A stretch of DNA of 64,000 nt from Rhizomonospora bruguierae (GTDB lineage Bacteria; Actinomycetota; Actinomycetes; Mycobacteriales; Micromonosporaceae). Every line of letters starts with the position of its first letter. Positions within the stretch are counted from its first letter, which is position 1. Location: positions 62,001 to 126,000 of the forward strand of contig NZ_BBQH01000011.1 of NCBI RefSeq assembly GCF_018397995.1. The letters are read 5' to 3'. The notes under the pieces are model-generated. The model did not search any database. It had not been told where the DNA came from and saw only the letters and a list, made by a program, of their open reading frames with translations. Shown here one piece after another: positions 42,954-52,404 of this stretch. The position numbers were made by a program, and so were the translations under genes.

Positions 42954-45446
42954 TTACGTCAGCGGGCCCACCGCGGTGACCCGCACCGCGGCCGCGCCGG
43001 CCGCGTCCGACTCGGCGAGGTCGATCTCGGCCGCGATGCCCCAGTCCCGATCCCCGGCCGGATCGTCGAAGATCTGCCGGACCGTCCAGGTCGCCGCGCC
43101 CTGGTCGATCAGGATCAGCCCCGGGCCGCGCGCCTGGGGGCCGGTCCCGATCCCGTCGTACTCGTCGAAGTACGGTTCCAGCGCCTCGGCCCACGCGTCC
43201 GCGTCCCAGCCGTACTCGCCGTCCAGCTCGCCCAGTTCGTCGTACCGGCGCAGCGCGGCGAGTTCGACCCGGCGGAACAGCGCGTTGCGGACCAGTACCC
43301 GGAAGGCGCGGACGTTGCGGGTGACGGCGGGCGGCTTCTCGGCCAGGACCGCCGCGGGCTGGTCGGTCGGGTTGCGCAGCCGCTCCCACTCGTCGATGAG
43401 GCTGGAGTCCACCTGGCGGACCAGCTCGCCCAGCCACTCGATGAGGTCGCTCAACTCCTCGGTGCGGGCGGTGTCGGGCACCGTCTGGCGCAGCGCCTTG
43501 TACGCGTCCGCCAGGTACCGCAGCACCAGGCCCTCGGAGCGGGACAGGCCGTAGAAGCCGACGTACTCGACGAACGTCATCGCCCGCTCGTACATGTCGC
43601 GGACCACCGACTTCGGGGACAGCCGGTAGTCGGCTACCCACGGGTGGCCCCGCCGGTACAGTTCGTAGGCGTCCTCGAGCAGGTCGGTCAGCGGCTTCGG
43701 GTAGGTGACCGACTCGAGCAGGTCCATCCGGGCCTCGTACTCGACGCCGTCCGCCTTCAGCTGCGCGACCGCCTCGCCGCGCGCCTTGAACTGCTGCTGC
43801 GCCAGGATCTGCCGCGGATCGTCCAACGTGGACTCGATCACCGATAGCACGTCCAGCGCGTAGCCGGGCGACTCCCGGTCCAGCAGTTCGATCGCGGCCA
43901 GGGCGAACGGCGACAGTGGTTGGTTCAGCGCGAAGTCGAACTGGAGGTCCATGGTGAGCCGGAAGCCGCTGTCCGCGCCGCGCTCCACCACGCCGCCGGC
44001 CACCAGGGCCCGGTAGATGGCGAACGCGCGGCGGATGTGGCGCAACTGCGCCGGCCGCTCCTCGTGGTTGTCGGTGAGCAGGTGCCGCATCGCGCCGAAC
44101 ACGTCGCCGCCCCGGGCGATCACGTTCAGCAGCATCGCGTGGCTGACCGCGAAGCTCGACCGCAACGGCTCGGGCTCGGCCGCGACCAGCCGCTCGAAGG
44201 TCGGCTGGCCCCAGCCGATCGACCCCTCCGGCGGCTTCTTGCGGACCACCTTGCGGCGCTTCTTCGGGTCGTCGCCCGCCTTCGCGAGCGCGCGCTCGTT
44301 CTCGATCACGTGGTCCGGCGCCTGCACCACGACCGTGCCGATCGTGTCGTACCCGGCCCGCCCCGCCCGCCCGGCGATCTGGTGGAACTCGCGGGCCTGC
44401 AGCAGCCGCACCCTCGTCCCGTCGTACTTGGACAGCGCGGTGAACAGCACCGTGCGGATCGGGATGTTGATGCCCACGCCGAGCGTGTCCGTCCCGCAGA
44501 TCACCTTGAGCAGCCCGGCCTGCGCGAGCGTCTCCACCAGCCGCCGGTACTTGGGCAGCATGCCCGCGTGGTGCACCCCGATGCCGTGCCGGACCAGCCG
44601 GGACAGCGTCCGGCCGAAGCCGGCGGTGAACCGGAAGTTGCCGATCGTCTCGGCGATCATGTCCTTCTCGGCCCGGGTGCACACGTTCACGCTCATCAGC
44701 GCCTGCGCCCGCTCCAGGGCCTGCGCCTGGGTGAAGTGCACCACGTACACCGGCGCCTGCTTCGTGCTGAGCAGTTCCTCCAGCGTCTCGTGCAGCGGCG
44801 TCAGCGCGTACGAGAAGATCAGCGGGACCGGGCGCTCGACCGAGCGGACCACGGCGGTGGGGCGGCCGGTACGCCGGGTCAGATCCGCCTCGAACCGGGT
44901 GACGTCCCCCAGCGTGGCGGACATGAGCACGAACTGCGCCTGCGGCAGTTCGATCAGCGGGACCTGCCAGGCCCAGCCGCGGTCCGGCTCGGCGTAGAAG
45001 TGGAACTCGTCCATGACGACCTGGCCCACGTCCGCCTCGGCGCCCTCGCGCAGCGTGATGTTGGCCAGGATCTCCGCCGTGCAGCAGATGATCGGGGCGT
45101 CCTCGTTGACGCTGGCGTCGCCGGTGAGCATCCCGACGTTCTGCGCGCCGAAGATGTCGCACAGGGCGAAGAACTTCTCCGAGACCAGCGCCTTGATCGG
45201 CGCGGTGTAGAAGGTGGTCCGCTCCCCGGCCAGCGCGGCGAAGTGCGCGCCGGCCGCCACCAGGCTCTTACCGGAGCCGGTCGGGGTGTTGAGGATCACG
45301 TTGGCGCCGGAGACGATCTCGATGAGCGCCTCCTCCTGGTGCGGGTACAGCGTGAACCCCCGCGCCGTCGCCCAACCGGCGAAGGCGTCGAAAACGGTGT
45401 CCGGGTCGGTGTTCCCGCGCGGCGGAAGCTGATCGGTAAGCGTCAT
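42954..45446 (-). CDS. DEAD/DEAH-box helicase with DUF3516 C-terminal domain
   Basis: The protein has 830 aa, SF2 type. Motif I TPTGSGKSLVAAG (about 55), motif II VVMDEFHFYAEPDRG (DEFH variant), motif III MSATLGD, motif IV/V CGTDTLGVGINIP and motif VI QIAGRAGRAGYD (about 361). The long C-terminal part (about 430-830) is the DUF3516 region of actinobacterial Ski2/Mtr4-like helicases, so RNA unwinding is the nearest parallel. ATG 45446 overlaps the VWA stop by ATGA, which makes it the sixth gene of the SWIM-MoxR operon. The substrate is unknown. Confidence 0.9.
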   Translation of the reverse strand: MTLTDQLPPRGNTDPDTVFDAFAGWATARGFTLYPHQEEALIEIVSGANVILNTPTGSGKSLVAAGAHFAALAGERTTFYTAPIKALVSEKFFALCDIFGAQNVGMLTGDASVNEDAPIICCTAEILANITLREGAEADVGQVVMDEFHFYAEPDRGWAWQVPLIELPQAQFVLMSATLGDVTRFEADLTRRTGRPTAVVRSVERPVPLIFSYALTPLHETLEELLSTKQAPVYVVHFTQAQALERAQALMSVNVCTRAEKDMIAETIGNFRFTAGFGRTLSRLVRHGIGVHHAGMLPKYRRLVETLAQAGLLKVICGTDTLGVGINIPIRTVLFTALSKYDGTRVRLLQAREFHQIAGRAGRAGYDTIGTVVVQAPDHVIENERALAKAGDDPKKRRKVVRKKPPEGSIGWGQPTFERLVAAEPEPLRSSFAVSHAMLLNVIARGGDVFGAMRHLLTDNHEERPAQLRHIRRAFAIYRALVAGGVVERGADSGFRLTMDLQFDFALNQPLSPFALAAIELLDRESPGYALDVLSVIESTLDDPRQILAQQQFKARGEAVAQLKADGVEYEARMDLLESVTYPKPLTDLLEDAYELYRRGHPWVADYRLSPKSVVRDMYERAMTFVEYVGFYGLSRSEGLVLRYLADAYKALRQTVPDTARTEELSDLIEWLGELVRQVDSSLIDEWERLRNPTDQPAAVLAEKPPAVTRNVRAFRVLVRNALFRRVELAALRRYDELGELDGEYGWDADAWAEALEPYFDEYDGIGTGPQARGPGLILIDQGAATWTVRQIFDDPAGDRDWGIAAEIDLAESDAAGAAAVRVTAVGPLT

Positions 45447-46654
45447 GGCTGATCCATGGTGCCCGCAGCGGCCACCCGCCCGCCAATCGCCCCGCCGGCC
45501 GCCGTCGATGGAACCGGCAGCGGGCGGCGTTCGATCGCGGCGGCCATCACCTCGGGGAACAGATCCGGCGTGCAGGCGAACGCGGGCACACCGAGCGCGG
45601 CGAGCGCCGCCGCGTTCTCGTGGTCGTACGAGGGCGCGCCGTCGTCGGAGAGCGCCAGCAGCACGATCACCCGCACGCCGGCGGCGGCCAGGGCGGCCAC
45701 CCGCTGAAGCAGCTCGGTGCGGTTGCCGCCCTCGTACAGGTCCGTAATCAGCACCAGGACCGTCTCCCGGGGTCGGGTGACCAGGCCCTGCGCGTACCCG
45801 ACCGCCCGATTGATGTCGGTGCCGCCGCCGAGCTGGGTGCCGAACAGCACCTCCACCGGGTCGGCCAGCTTCTCGGTCAGGTCCACCACGGCGGTGTCGA
45901 ACACCACCAGCGCGGTGCGCAGCGACCGGACCGACGCCAGCACCGCCGCGAACACCGACGCGTACACCACCGACGCGGCCATCGAGCCGGACTGGTCGAC
46001 GCACAGCACCACATCCCGGTGCACGGCGGCCCCCCGCCGCCCGTACCCGATCAGCCGCTCGGGAACGACCGTCCGGTACTCGGGCTGGTAGTGCCGCAGG
46101 TTGGCGCGGATCGTCCGCTCCCAGTCGATGTCGCTGTGCCGGGGCCTCGCCACCCGGGCGGCCCGGTTCACCGCCCCGTTCACCGCCGCCCGGGTCCGCT
46201 GGGCGACCCGCCGTTCCAGGTCCGCCACCACCTTCGCCACCACCGCCCGGGCCGTGCTCTTCGTGCGCTCCGGGAGCACACGGGCCAGGGCGAGCAGCGT
46301 GCCGACCAGGTGCACGTCCGGCTCGACCGCCGCCAGCATCTCCGGCTCCAGCAGCAGCCGGGTCAGGTCCAGCCGGTCGATCGCGTCCTGCTGGAGCACC
46401 TGCACCACGCTGCTCGGGAAGTACCCGCGGATGTCGCCCAGCCAGCGCGCCACCCGCGGCGCGCTGGCCGCCAGCCCGCCGGAACGCCGCTCGCCGGCCT
46501 CCCCCGGCCCGCCCACGCCACCGGCGTCCGCGTCGTACAGGGCGGACAGCGCCTCGTCGATCCGGGCATCCTCGCCGGTCAGGCCCTGCCCGGTACCGTC
46601 CGCGTCACCCCCGCCGAGCACCAGCCGCCACCGCCGCAACCGCTCCTCACTCAT
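45443..46654 (-). CDS. VWA-domain protein
   Basis: The protein has 403 aa. The C-terminal 200 residues are a von Willebrand A domain with a complete metal-ion-dependent adhesion site: CVDQSGSMAAS (D-x-S-x-S, about 220), GGGTDINRAVGYA (Thr) and VLITDLYEGGN (Asp). The N-terminal half is helical, with a Gly-rich stretch at residues 35-65. VWA proteins of this kind are partners or substrates-adaptors of MoxR ATPases; the MoxR gene is two genes upstream. Both ends overlap neighbours by ATGA, so translation is coupled to DUF5682 and to the helicase. Confidence 0.9.
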   Translation of the reverse strand: MSEERLRRWRLVLGGGDADGTGQGLTGEDARIDEALSALYDADAGGVGGPGEAGERRSGGLAASAPRVARWLGDIRGYFPSSVVQVLQQDAIDRLDLTRLLLEPEMLAAVEPDVHLVGTLLALARVLPERTKSTARAVVAKVVADLERRVAQRTRAAVNGAVNRAARVARPRHSDIDWERTIRANLRHYQPEYRTVVPERLIGYGRRGAAVHRDVVLCVDQSGSMAASVVYASVFAAVLASVRSLRTALVVFDTAVVDLTEKLADPVEVLFGTQLGGGTDINRAVGYAQGLVTRPRETVLVLITDLYEGGNRTELLQRVAALAAAGVRVIVLLALSDDGAPSYDHENAAALAALGVPAFACTPDLFPEVMAAAIERRPLPVPSTAAGGAIGGRVAAAGTMDQP

Positions 46655-49167
46655 GCTGCTGCCCCCTTGCCGAGGAGGAGTTCGACGGTCGGCAGGACGA
46701 GGGCTCCCCGCTCGGGGTCCACGTCGTCGTCGGGGGCGGCGGTGGGTGGGGAGCCGGGGCGGGCGGCCCGGATCCGCTCCCCCACGGCGCGCCGCTCCGG
46801 CTCCGCGAACGTGCCGAACGTGCGCCGCAGCAGCGGCAGGACCTCGGTGAACAGCTCCGCCGGAATCCCGGCCAGCCAGGCGTCGACCAGCGCCAGCAGC
46901 CGATCGTCGTGCACCAGCAGCAGGCCGCTGCCGGCCAGGAAGCCCTCCACCCAGGCCGCGGCGCGGGCCGGCGGGACGCCCAGGGTGAGCGCCCGGGCCA
47001 TCCGCCGGCCGGCGTCGTCCCGGTCCAGCCGGCCGGCATCCAACAGCAGCCGGGAGATCCGGCCGGCGAGCAGACCCGGCAGGTCCGGGCGGTCCACCAG
47101 GGCGGCCAGGGTGGCCAGCCAGCGCTCGCGCAGGGCCGGGTCGGCGAGCAGCCCGAGCGCGCCGTCCACCGCGTCGAGCTGGGCCCGGACCTGGCGGGCG
47201 GCGGCCTCGTCCAGGCCGGTGACCGCGCCGGCCAGCCCGACGCAGGCGCGCACGACCAGGCCGGTGGTCACCTCGCGCAGCGCCGACAGGTCCGTGCCGC
47301 GCACGTCCCCGTACCGCAGCGACCGGGCCAGCGCGGGCAGCGCCGCCATCAGGTGCGTGACGTCGGCGTCCAGCGCGATCCGCTCGTCCAGGGCGCGCAG
47401 CACCACCGGCAGGGCCGCCGGCAGGTCGGCCAGCAGGCAGCGCTCGACCAGCGCGGTCACCTCGCCGAGCGAGGTGGCCGCGGCGGCCTCCTCGACCGCC
47501 TTGGCCGTGGCCGCCGCCGGCACGGTCGTGCCGTACGGGCTGGCCGCCACCAGGTCGACGGCGAACTCGGGCCGCCAGCGCAGCTCCCAGGACTCCCAGA
47601 AGGTGCCCTTGCCCCGGCGCCCCTCGGCGGCCGGCGTACCCCACCCCACCCCGAGCAGCCGCAGCCGGTGCAGCAGGTGGCTGCGCGCCAGGTCGTTCTC
47701 CTTGCGCAGGTCCAGATCCTGGATGGACTCCAGCGGGGACGGCGGCAGCCGCAGGCGGCGCTGGCGGGCGGCCACGTCGCGGGCCAGCGGCACGGCCGGC
47801 GCGTCGGCCGGCACCGTGCCGAGCCGCTCGCCCACCACCAGCCGCCGGTGCACCAGCCGCAGCCGCAACTCGTCGCCGTCGCAGAGCACCGCGCGGGTCG
47901 CCTCGGTCACCTCGGCCAGCCCGGCCAGCGGCCGCGCGCGCAGGGTGGCCAGCGCCTCCGCCAGCCGGACCGCCTCGATCACGTGCGCGCTGGACGGCGT
48001 GAACCCCTCCGCCCGCAGCACCCGCGCCACCTCGACCAGCCACCGGGTGACCGGCTCGTCCGGCGCGGTGAACAGATGGTGGTACCAGCCGGGCGAGGCG
48101 ACGCCGGCGCCGTAGCCGGGCCAGTACACGAGCCGCCCGTGCGTCCACGGCACCCAGGTGACGGCCGCGCGCACCTTCGGCAGCCCCTTGAGGGTGCGGG
48201 CGTCCGCGGCGGCGGTCACGGCGCGGGCCAGCGCCGGCACGTGCCAGGCGCCGCAGACGACCGCCACCCGCCGGTACCGCTTGGCCGCCGCGCGGAGGGC
48301 GTTGCGCATGACCGCCTCGCGCCGCTCCTCGTCGACCCGGTGCGCCTCGGGCAGCGCGGGCGCGGCGGCGCGGACCTCGGCCATCGCCTCCGCGATCGCC
48401 TGGAACGGGGCGAGCGCGGCGCTCAGCTCGTCCTCGCCCGCGGTGGCCTCCTCCAGCCGGTGCTCGATCACGTCCTCCCACCAGCGCTCCGGGTCGTCGT
48501 ACCCGGCCGCCTCGGCGAGCGCGCCGATCGGGTCGACCCGGCTGGCCGGCACCGCCCGCTCCGCAGCCCCTTCCTCGACGGGCTTCTGTGCGCCCCGCTC
48601 GGCGCCGTCCGTGGCGCCCTTCCCGGCGCCCGGCTCCGCGGCCTCCTCCGCGCCCAGCTCGGCGGCCTTCTCCGTGCCTTCCCTGGCGGGCCGCTCCGCG
48701 CCTTCCCCGGCACCCTCCTTGGCGGCCGGGTCGGTGGGGTTCTTCGCGGGCTGGTCGGTGGGGTTCTTCGCGGGCTGGTCGGTGGGGTCGCCGAGGGCGA
48801 GACGGTTGGCGGCGGGCAGGTCGCAGAAGCGCACCGGCACCCCGGCGTCCACCGCCCAGCGGATCGCCTGCCACTCGGGCGAGAACTCCGCGAACGGCCA
48901 GAACACGGCGGACCTGGCGGGAGCCGGCTTACCGGGTGCCGGCCGCCCGGTGTCGGCGTACGCGAGCAGCGCGACCGGTGGGCGCAGCTGCGGCGAGGCG
49001 GCGTATGCGACCAGGGAATCCGCCTCGGGCGGCCCCTCGATCAGCACCACCTCCGGCCGGTACGCGGCCAGCGCCCGCCGCACGGCCCGCGCCGAACCCG
49101 GCCCGTGGTGCCGGATGCCGAGCAGGACGGTGGCCGGCGCGTCCCGGTCCGGCGGCTCGCCGCTCAC
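46651..49167 (-). CDS. DUF5682-family protein
   Basis: The protein has 838 aa from GTG 49167, which is the last GTG of the 89-bp repeat array. The N-terminus LLGIRHHGPGSARAVRRALA with VVLIEGPPEAD, and later VAVVCGAWHVPALARAV (about 310), recalls the G-x-x-H / E / GAxHVxGL motif set of TraB/PrgY and erythromycin-esterase-like proteins; this is my reading, not an established assignment. A low-complexity Glu/Ala/Lys/Gly insert at about 120-215 contains a tandem PTDQPAKN repeat encoded by repeated 24-bp DNA. The rest is helical. It belongs to the SWIM-DUF5691-MoxR-DUF5682-VWA gene set; no biochemical function is known to me. Confidence 0.82.
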   Translation of the reverse strand: MSGEPPDRDAPATVLLGIRHHGPGSARAVRRALAAYRPEVVLIEGPPEADSLVAYAASPQLRPPVALLAYADTGRPAPGKPAPARSAVFWPFAEFSPEWQAIRWAVDAGVPVRFCDLPAANRLALGDPTDQPAKNPTDQPAKNPTDPAAKEGAGEGAERPAREGTEKAAELGAEEAAEPGAGKGATDGAERGAQKPVEEGAAERAVPASRVDPIGALAEAAGYDDPERWWEDVIEHRLEEATAGEDELSAALAPFQAIAEAMAEVRAAAPALPEAHRVDEERREAVMRNALRAAAKRYRRVAVVCGAWHVPALARAVTAAADARTLKGLPKVRAAVTWVPWTHGRLVYWPGYGAGVASPGWYHHLFTAPDEPVTRWLVEVARVLRAEGFTPSSAHVIEAVRLAEALATLRARPLAGLAEVTEATRAVLCDGDELRLRLVHRRLVVGERLGTVPADAPAVPLARDVAARQRRLRLPPSPLESIQDLDLRKENDLARSHLLHRLRLLGVGWGTPAAEGRRGKGTFWESWELRWRPEFAVDLVAASPYGTTVPAAATAKAVEEAAAATSLGEVTALVERCLLADLPAALPVVLRALDERIALDADVTHLMAALPALARSLRYGDVRGTDLSALREVTTGLVVRACVGLAGAVTGLDEAAARQVRAQLDAVDGALGLLADPALRERWLATLAALVDRPDLPGLLAGRISRLLLDAGRLDRDDAGRRMARALTLGVPPARAAAWVEGFLAGSGLLLVHDDRLLALVDAWLAGIPAELFTEVLPLLRRTFGTFAEPERRAVGERIRAARPGSPPTAAPDDDVDPERGALVLPTVELLLGKGAAA

Positions 49168-49550
49168 AGAGCCAGCCTTTCGCTCGCGACTGCGGTGCTT
49201 CCTGCCCGGCCACCGGCCCTCCGGCCCGGCACGCTCCGGGCGCTCCTCGCGCTCACAGAGCCAGCCTTTCGCTCGCGACTGCGGTGCTTCCTGCACGGCC
49301 ACCGGCCCTCCGGCCCGGCACGCTCCGGGCGCTCCTCGCGCTCACAGAGCCAGCCTTTCGCTCGCGACTGCGGTGCTTCCTGCGCGGCCACCGGCCCTCC
49401 GGCCCGGCACGCTCCGGGCGCTCCTCGCGCTCACAGAGCCAGCCTTTCGCTCGCGACTGCGGTGCTTCCTGCGCGGTCGCCGGCGATTCCTGCGCGGTCG
49501 CCGGTCCTTCGGCCCGGCCCGCTCCGGGCGCTCCTCGCGCTCACAGAGCC
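49162..49550. repeat. 89-bp tandem repeat at the MoxR/DUF5682 junction
   Basis: Units are 49162-49250, 49251-49339, 49340-49428 (89 bp each) and 49429-49538 (110 bp because a 21-bp piece, TTCCTGCGCGGTCGCCGG plus 3, is duplicated); a fifth start follows at 49539-49550. Units 1-3 differ only at one base (49206 C, 49295 A, 49384 G), so the expansion is recent or homogenised. Unit 4 is more divergent. Each unit begins GCTCACAGAGC, which is the GTGA stop-start junction on the minus strand. Confidence 0.95.
49164..49544 (-). other. chain of four GTGA-coupled mini reading frames
   Basis: On the minus strand, GTG 49544 overlaps the MoxR stop and opens 37 codons ending at TGA 49433-49431. GTG 49434, 49345 and 49256 each open exactly 30 codons. 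Every TGA overlaps the next GTG, and the last (49166-49164) overlaps the DUF5682 start GTG 49167. The 30-residue product begins VSARSARSVPGRRAGG and ends VASERLAL. The 21-bp insertion in unit 4 keeps the scheme in phase, and the only variable base of units 1-3 is a silent third position of an Arg codon. Whether the peptides are made is unknown. Confidence 0.5.
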
Positions 49551-50623
49551 GCCTCGCGGGCCGAACGGTAGAAGTCGCGCCAGCCCTCGCGCTCCCGGAC
49601 CACGGTCTCCAGGTACTCCTGCCACACCACCGGGTCGGCGGCCGGGTCCTTGACGACCGCGCCGGCGATGCCGGCCGCCACGTCGGCCGGGCGCAGCACC
49701 CCGTCGCCGAAGTGCGCGGCGAGCGCCATCCCGTTGGTCAGCACGGAGATCGCCTCGGCGGTGGAGAGCGTGCCGGACGGCTGCTTCAGCCTGGTCCGCC
49801 CGTCCGCGGTGACGCCCGAGCGCAATTCCCGGAAGACCGTCACGACCCGGCGGATCTCCTCCGCGGCGGCCGGCACCTCGGGCAGTTCCAGCGACCGGCC
49901 CAGCTCCGCGACCCGGCGGGAGACGATCGCGATCTCCTCGTCGGCGGTGGCCGGCACCGGCAGCACCACCGTGTTGAACCGGCGGCGCAGCGCCGACGAC
50001 AGCTCGTTCACCCCCCGGTCCCGGTCGTTCGCCGTCGCGATGATGTTGAAGCCCTTCGCCGCCTGGACCTCCTCGCCCAGTTCCGGGATCGGCAGCGTCT
50101 TCTCGGACAGCGCGGTGATCAGCGCGTCCTGCACGTCGGACGGGATCCGGGTCAGCTCCTCGACCCGGGCGATCCGCCCCTCCGCCATCGCCGTGAGCAC
50201 CGGGCTGGGCACGAGCGCGGCCCGCGACGGTCCGTGCGCCAGCAGCCGGGCGTAGTTCCAGCCGTACCGGATCGCCTCCTCCGGCGTGCCGGCGGTGCCC
50301 TGCACGAGCAGCGTCGAATCCCCGCTGATCGCCGCCGCCAGGTGCTCGGAGACCCAGGTCTTGGCGGTGCCGGGCACGCCGAGCAGCAGCAGCGCGCGGT
50401 CGGTCGCCAGCGTGGCGACGGCGACCTCGATCAGCCGGCGCGAGCCCACGTACTTGGGCGTGACCGCGGTGCCCTCGCCCATCAGGTACGTGACCACCGC
50501 CTGCGGGGACAGCCGCCAGCCGGGCGGGCGGGGACGGTCGTCGAGCGCGGCGAGCGCGGCCAGTTCGGCGGCGTACTCGTCTTCGGCGTGCGGACGCAGC
50601 ACGGCGGCGGGCGCGGCGGTCAT
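49541..50623 (-). CDS. MoxR-type AAA+ ATPase
   Basis: The protein has 360 aa. Walker A is GVPGTAKTWVSEH (about 80-92), with Ala in place of the usual third Gly, which I recall as normal for this subfamily. The Walker B region reads RIARVEELTRIPSDVQDALI, and sensor 1 is NIIATANDRDRGVNELSSAL with the arginine finger in RRRF. ATG 50623 has GAGGAGA upstream and overlaps the DUF5691 stop by ATGA. MoxR proteins act as chaperone-like remodelers with VWA partners; the VWA protein is encoded two genes on. The stop TGA 49543-49541 coincides with the first GTG of the repeat array. Confidence 0.92.
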   Translation of the reverse strand: MTAAPAAVLRPHAEDEYAAELAALAALDDRPRPPGWRLSPQAVVTYLMGEGTAVTPKYVGSRRLIEVAVATLATDRALLLLGVPGTAKTWVSEHLAAAISGDSTLLVQGTAGTPEEAIRYGWNYARLLAHGPSRAALVPSPVLTAMAEGRIARVEELTRIPSDVQDALITALSEKTLPIPELGEEVQAAKGFNIIATANDRDRGVNELSSALRRRFNTVVLPVPATADEEIAIVSRRVAELGRSLELPEVPAAAEEIRRVVTVFRELRSGVTADGRTRLKQPSGTLSTAEAISVLTNGMALAAHFGDGVLRPADVAAGIAGAVVKDPAADPVVWQEYLETVVREREGWRDFYRSAREAAL

Positions 50624-52404
50624 CGGATCTCCTCGATAAATTCCCGGATCATGTCGTGCCGGAAGCGCAGCGTGTCCAGCAGCCGGTGCAGCGCCCGGAG
50701 CCGGTAGTTCGCGGACGGCTGGCGGCTCACCTCGTCGATCAGGGCCCGGACCGGCTCGGCCGCCGCCGGCGGCAACCGTAGCGCCGCGACCCGGCAGACC
50801 GCGTCCAACTGGTAGGCCAGCGACCCGGAGGCGGCCAGCGCCCCGATGCCGGCCAGCACGGCGGCGGCGAACGGCTCCGGCCAGGGCGCCGGACAGGCGG
50901 CCAGCAGCCGGTCCAGCCCGGACGCGCCCGGCTCCGCCCGCACCGCGCGGGCCAGCCGGGCCATGCGCTCCGCGGGCGGCAGCGCCGCGTACAGCGCCTC
51001 GACGAGTTCCCGGTCGGCCGCCGGCCCACCGCCTCCCACCAGCGGCAGCAGCAGCGCCGCCCAGACCGGGTCCCGCTGGGCGGCCGCCGCGCGGGCCAGG
51101 CCACGGCGCACCGGCTCGGCCCAGTCGTCGCCCCGGGTGGCGGCGAGCACGCCGGTGTCCCACGTGGACAGGGGGGTGCGGGCCAGGATCTCGGTCAGCC
51201 AGTACGCCCGGGGGCCGACGCCGGCGGGCGGGCGCGCGGGGATGCCGTCCCGCCGCATGGGCTCGTCGAACTCCTCCGGCGGCGTCACCTCGGCATGCCG
51301 GCCGGAGACCCGGATCGCGCGGCGCGCCCGCTCGGCCATCCGGGCCGCGTACGCCGAGGCCGGCAGGCGGGACAGCAGCTCCGCCGCCACCTCGCGCACC
51401 GCGCGCCGCCGGTCGTCCAGCGCCGCCTCCAGGAACGCCTCGTCCCCCGGCCCGAGCCCGGCGGGCAGCACCCCGATCAGCCGGACCCGGTCGTCCGGCG
51501 GCAGCCCGGGCCAGTCCTCGGCGAGCAGTTCCCGGGCCTTGGCCGGATCCCGCCTCCGGGCCGCCGCGAGATAGCCGGCGCGCTGCCCCAGCGTCCCGGT
51601 CGACCAGGTGACCGGGTCGTCCGCGGCCCGCTCGTCCTCGGTGCCGGCCAGGTAGCCCCACTCGGCGCGCCGCGCCGCCAGCCAGCGGATCCGCTCGCCG
51701 CCCGCCGCCCGGATCGCGGGCCGCAGGTCCGGGCGGCGCCGGCCCTCGTCCAGCAGGGCCGGCAACCGCTCGGGCGGCGCCAGCACCCCCCGCTCGGCCG
51801 CGATCCGCAGCCACTCCGCCAGCAGGGGTACCCGCTGCTCGCCGTCCGGCGTACCGGGGCCGTCGACCAGCCCGGCGAGCCGGGACGCGGCGGCGGGCGG
51901 CGCGACCGGCGACGACTCGGACGGCGCGGGCGCGGGCAGTTGGCCGGCGGCCAGGCGCACGGGACGCACCCCGGCCCGCCGGAAGAGCGCGGCGGCGACG
52001 GCGGCGTCGAGCAGCGCGTCGGGGTCGCCCCCGCGCCGATCCGTGCCGACGGTCGCCGCCGCCACCAACTCGCTCCAGCGCGGCCCACCCGGCCCGTCCG
52101 CCGGCTCGGGCTTGCCCGACGCCGGCCGGGCCGTAGGCGCCGCGAGCGCGGGCGGCGCGGGTGCGGGCGCGGGCAGCGCGGGCGTAGGCGGCGCGGGCGT
52201 GGATGACGAGGTCTCAGACGAGGGCTGCGCGGCCGTAGGCGATCCGGTCGTGAGCGGCGCGGCCCCACCAGGCACGGGCGACACAGGCGTAGGCGGCGCG
52301 GCGCCGCCAGGCCCTGGCGGCGCGGGCGAAGGCGGCGCGGCGCCGCCAGGCCCTGGCGGCGCGGGCGAAGGCGGCGCGGGTTCGCCGGGCACGGGCGGCG
52401 TCAT
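50620..52404 (-). CDS. DUF5691-family protein
   Basis: The protein has 594 aa. The first 95 residues are almost only Pro, Ala and Gly (APPSPAPPGPGGAA repeated), encoded by direct repeats of about 39 bp at 52290-52380. The remaining 500 residues start at WSELVAAATVGTDRRGGDP and look like a helical-repeat (HEAT-like) solenoid with many Leu/Ala-rich helices (FLEAALDDRRRAVREVAAEL). No catalytic motif is seen. In this gene set it is likely a scaffold; that is inference. It overlaps the SWIM stop and the MoxR start by ATGA. Confidence 0.85.
   Translation of the reverse strand: MTPPVPGEPAPPSPAPPGPGGAAPPSPAPPGPGGAAPPTPVSPVPGGAAPLTTGSPTAAQPSSETSSSTPAPPTPALPAPAPAPPALAAPTARPASGKPEPADGPGGPRWSELVAAATVGTDRRGGDPDALLDAAVAAALFRRAGVRPVRLAAGQLPAPAPSESSPVAPPAAASRLAGLVDGPGTPDGEQRVPLLAEWLRIAAERGVLAPPERLPALLDEGRRRPDLRPAIRAAGGERIRWLAARRAEWGYLAGTEDERAADDPVTWSTGTLGQRAGYLAAARRRDPAKARELLAEDWPGLPPDDRVRLIGVLPAGLGPGDEAFLEAALDDRRRAVREVAAELLSRLPASAYAARMAERARRAIRVSGRHAEVTPPEEFDEPMRRDGIPARPPAGVGPRAYWLTEILARTPLSTWDTGVLAATRGDDWAEPVRRGLARAAAAQRDPVWAALLLPLVGGGGPAADRELVEALYAALPPAERMARLARAVRAEPGASGLDRLLAACPAPWPEPFAAAVLAGIGALAASGSLAYQLDAVCRVAALRLPPAAAEPVRALIDEVSRQPSANYRLRALHRLLDTLRFRHDMIREFIEEIR

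Noticed and set aside
49162-49550. CRISPR array
   Set aside because: The 89-bp units are contiguous and carry no unique spacers, and no cas gene is near.
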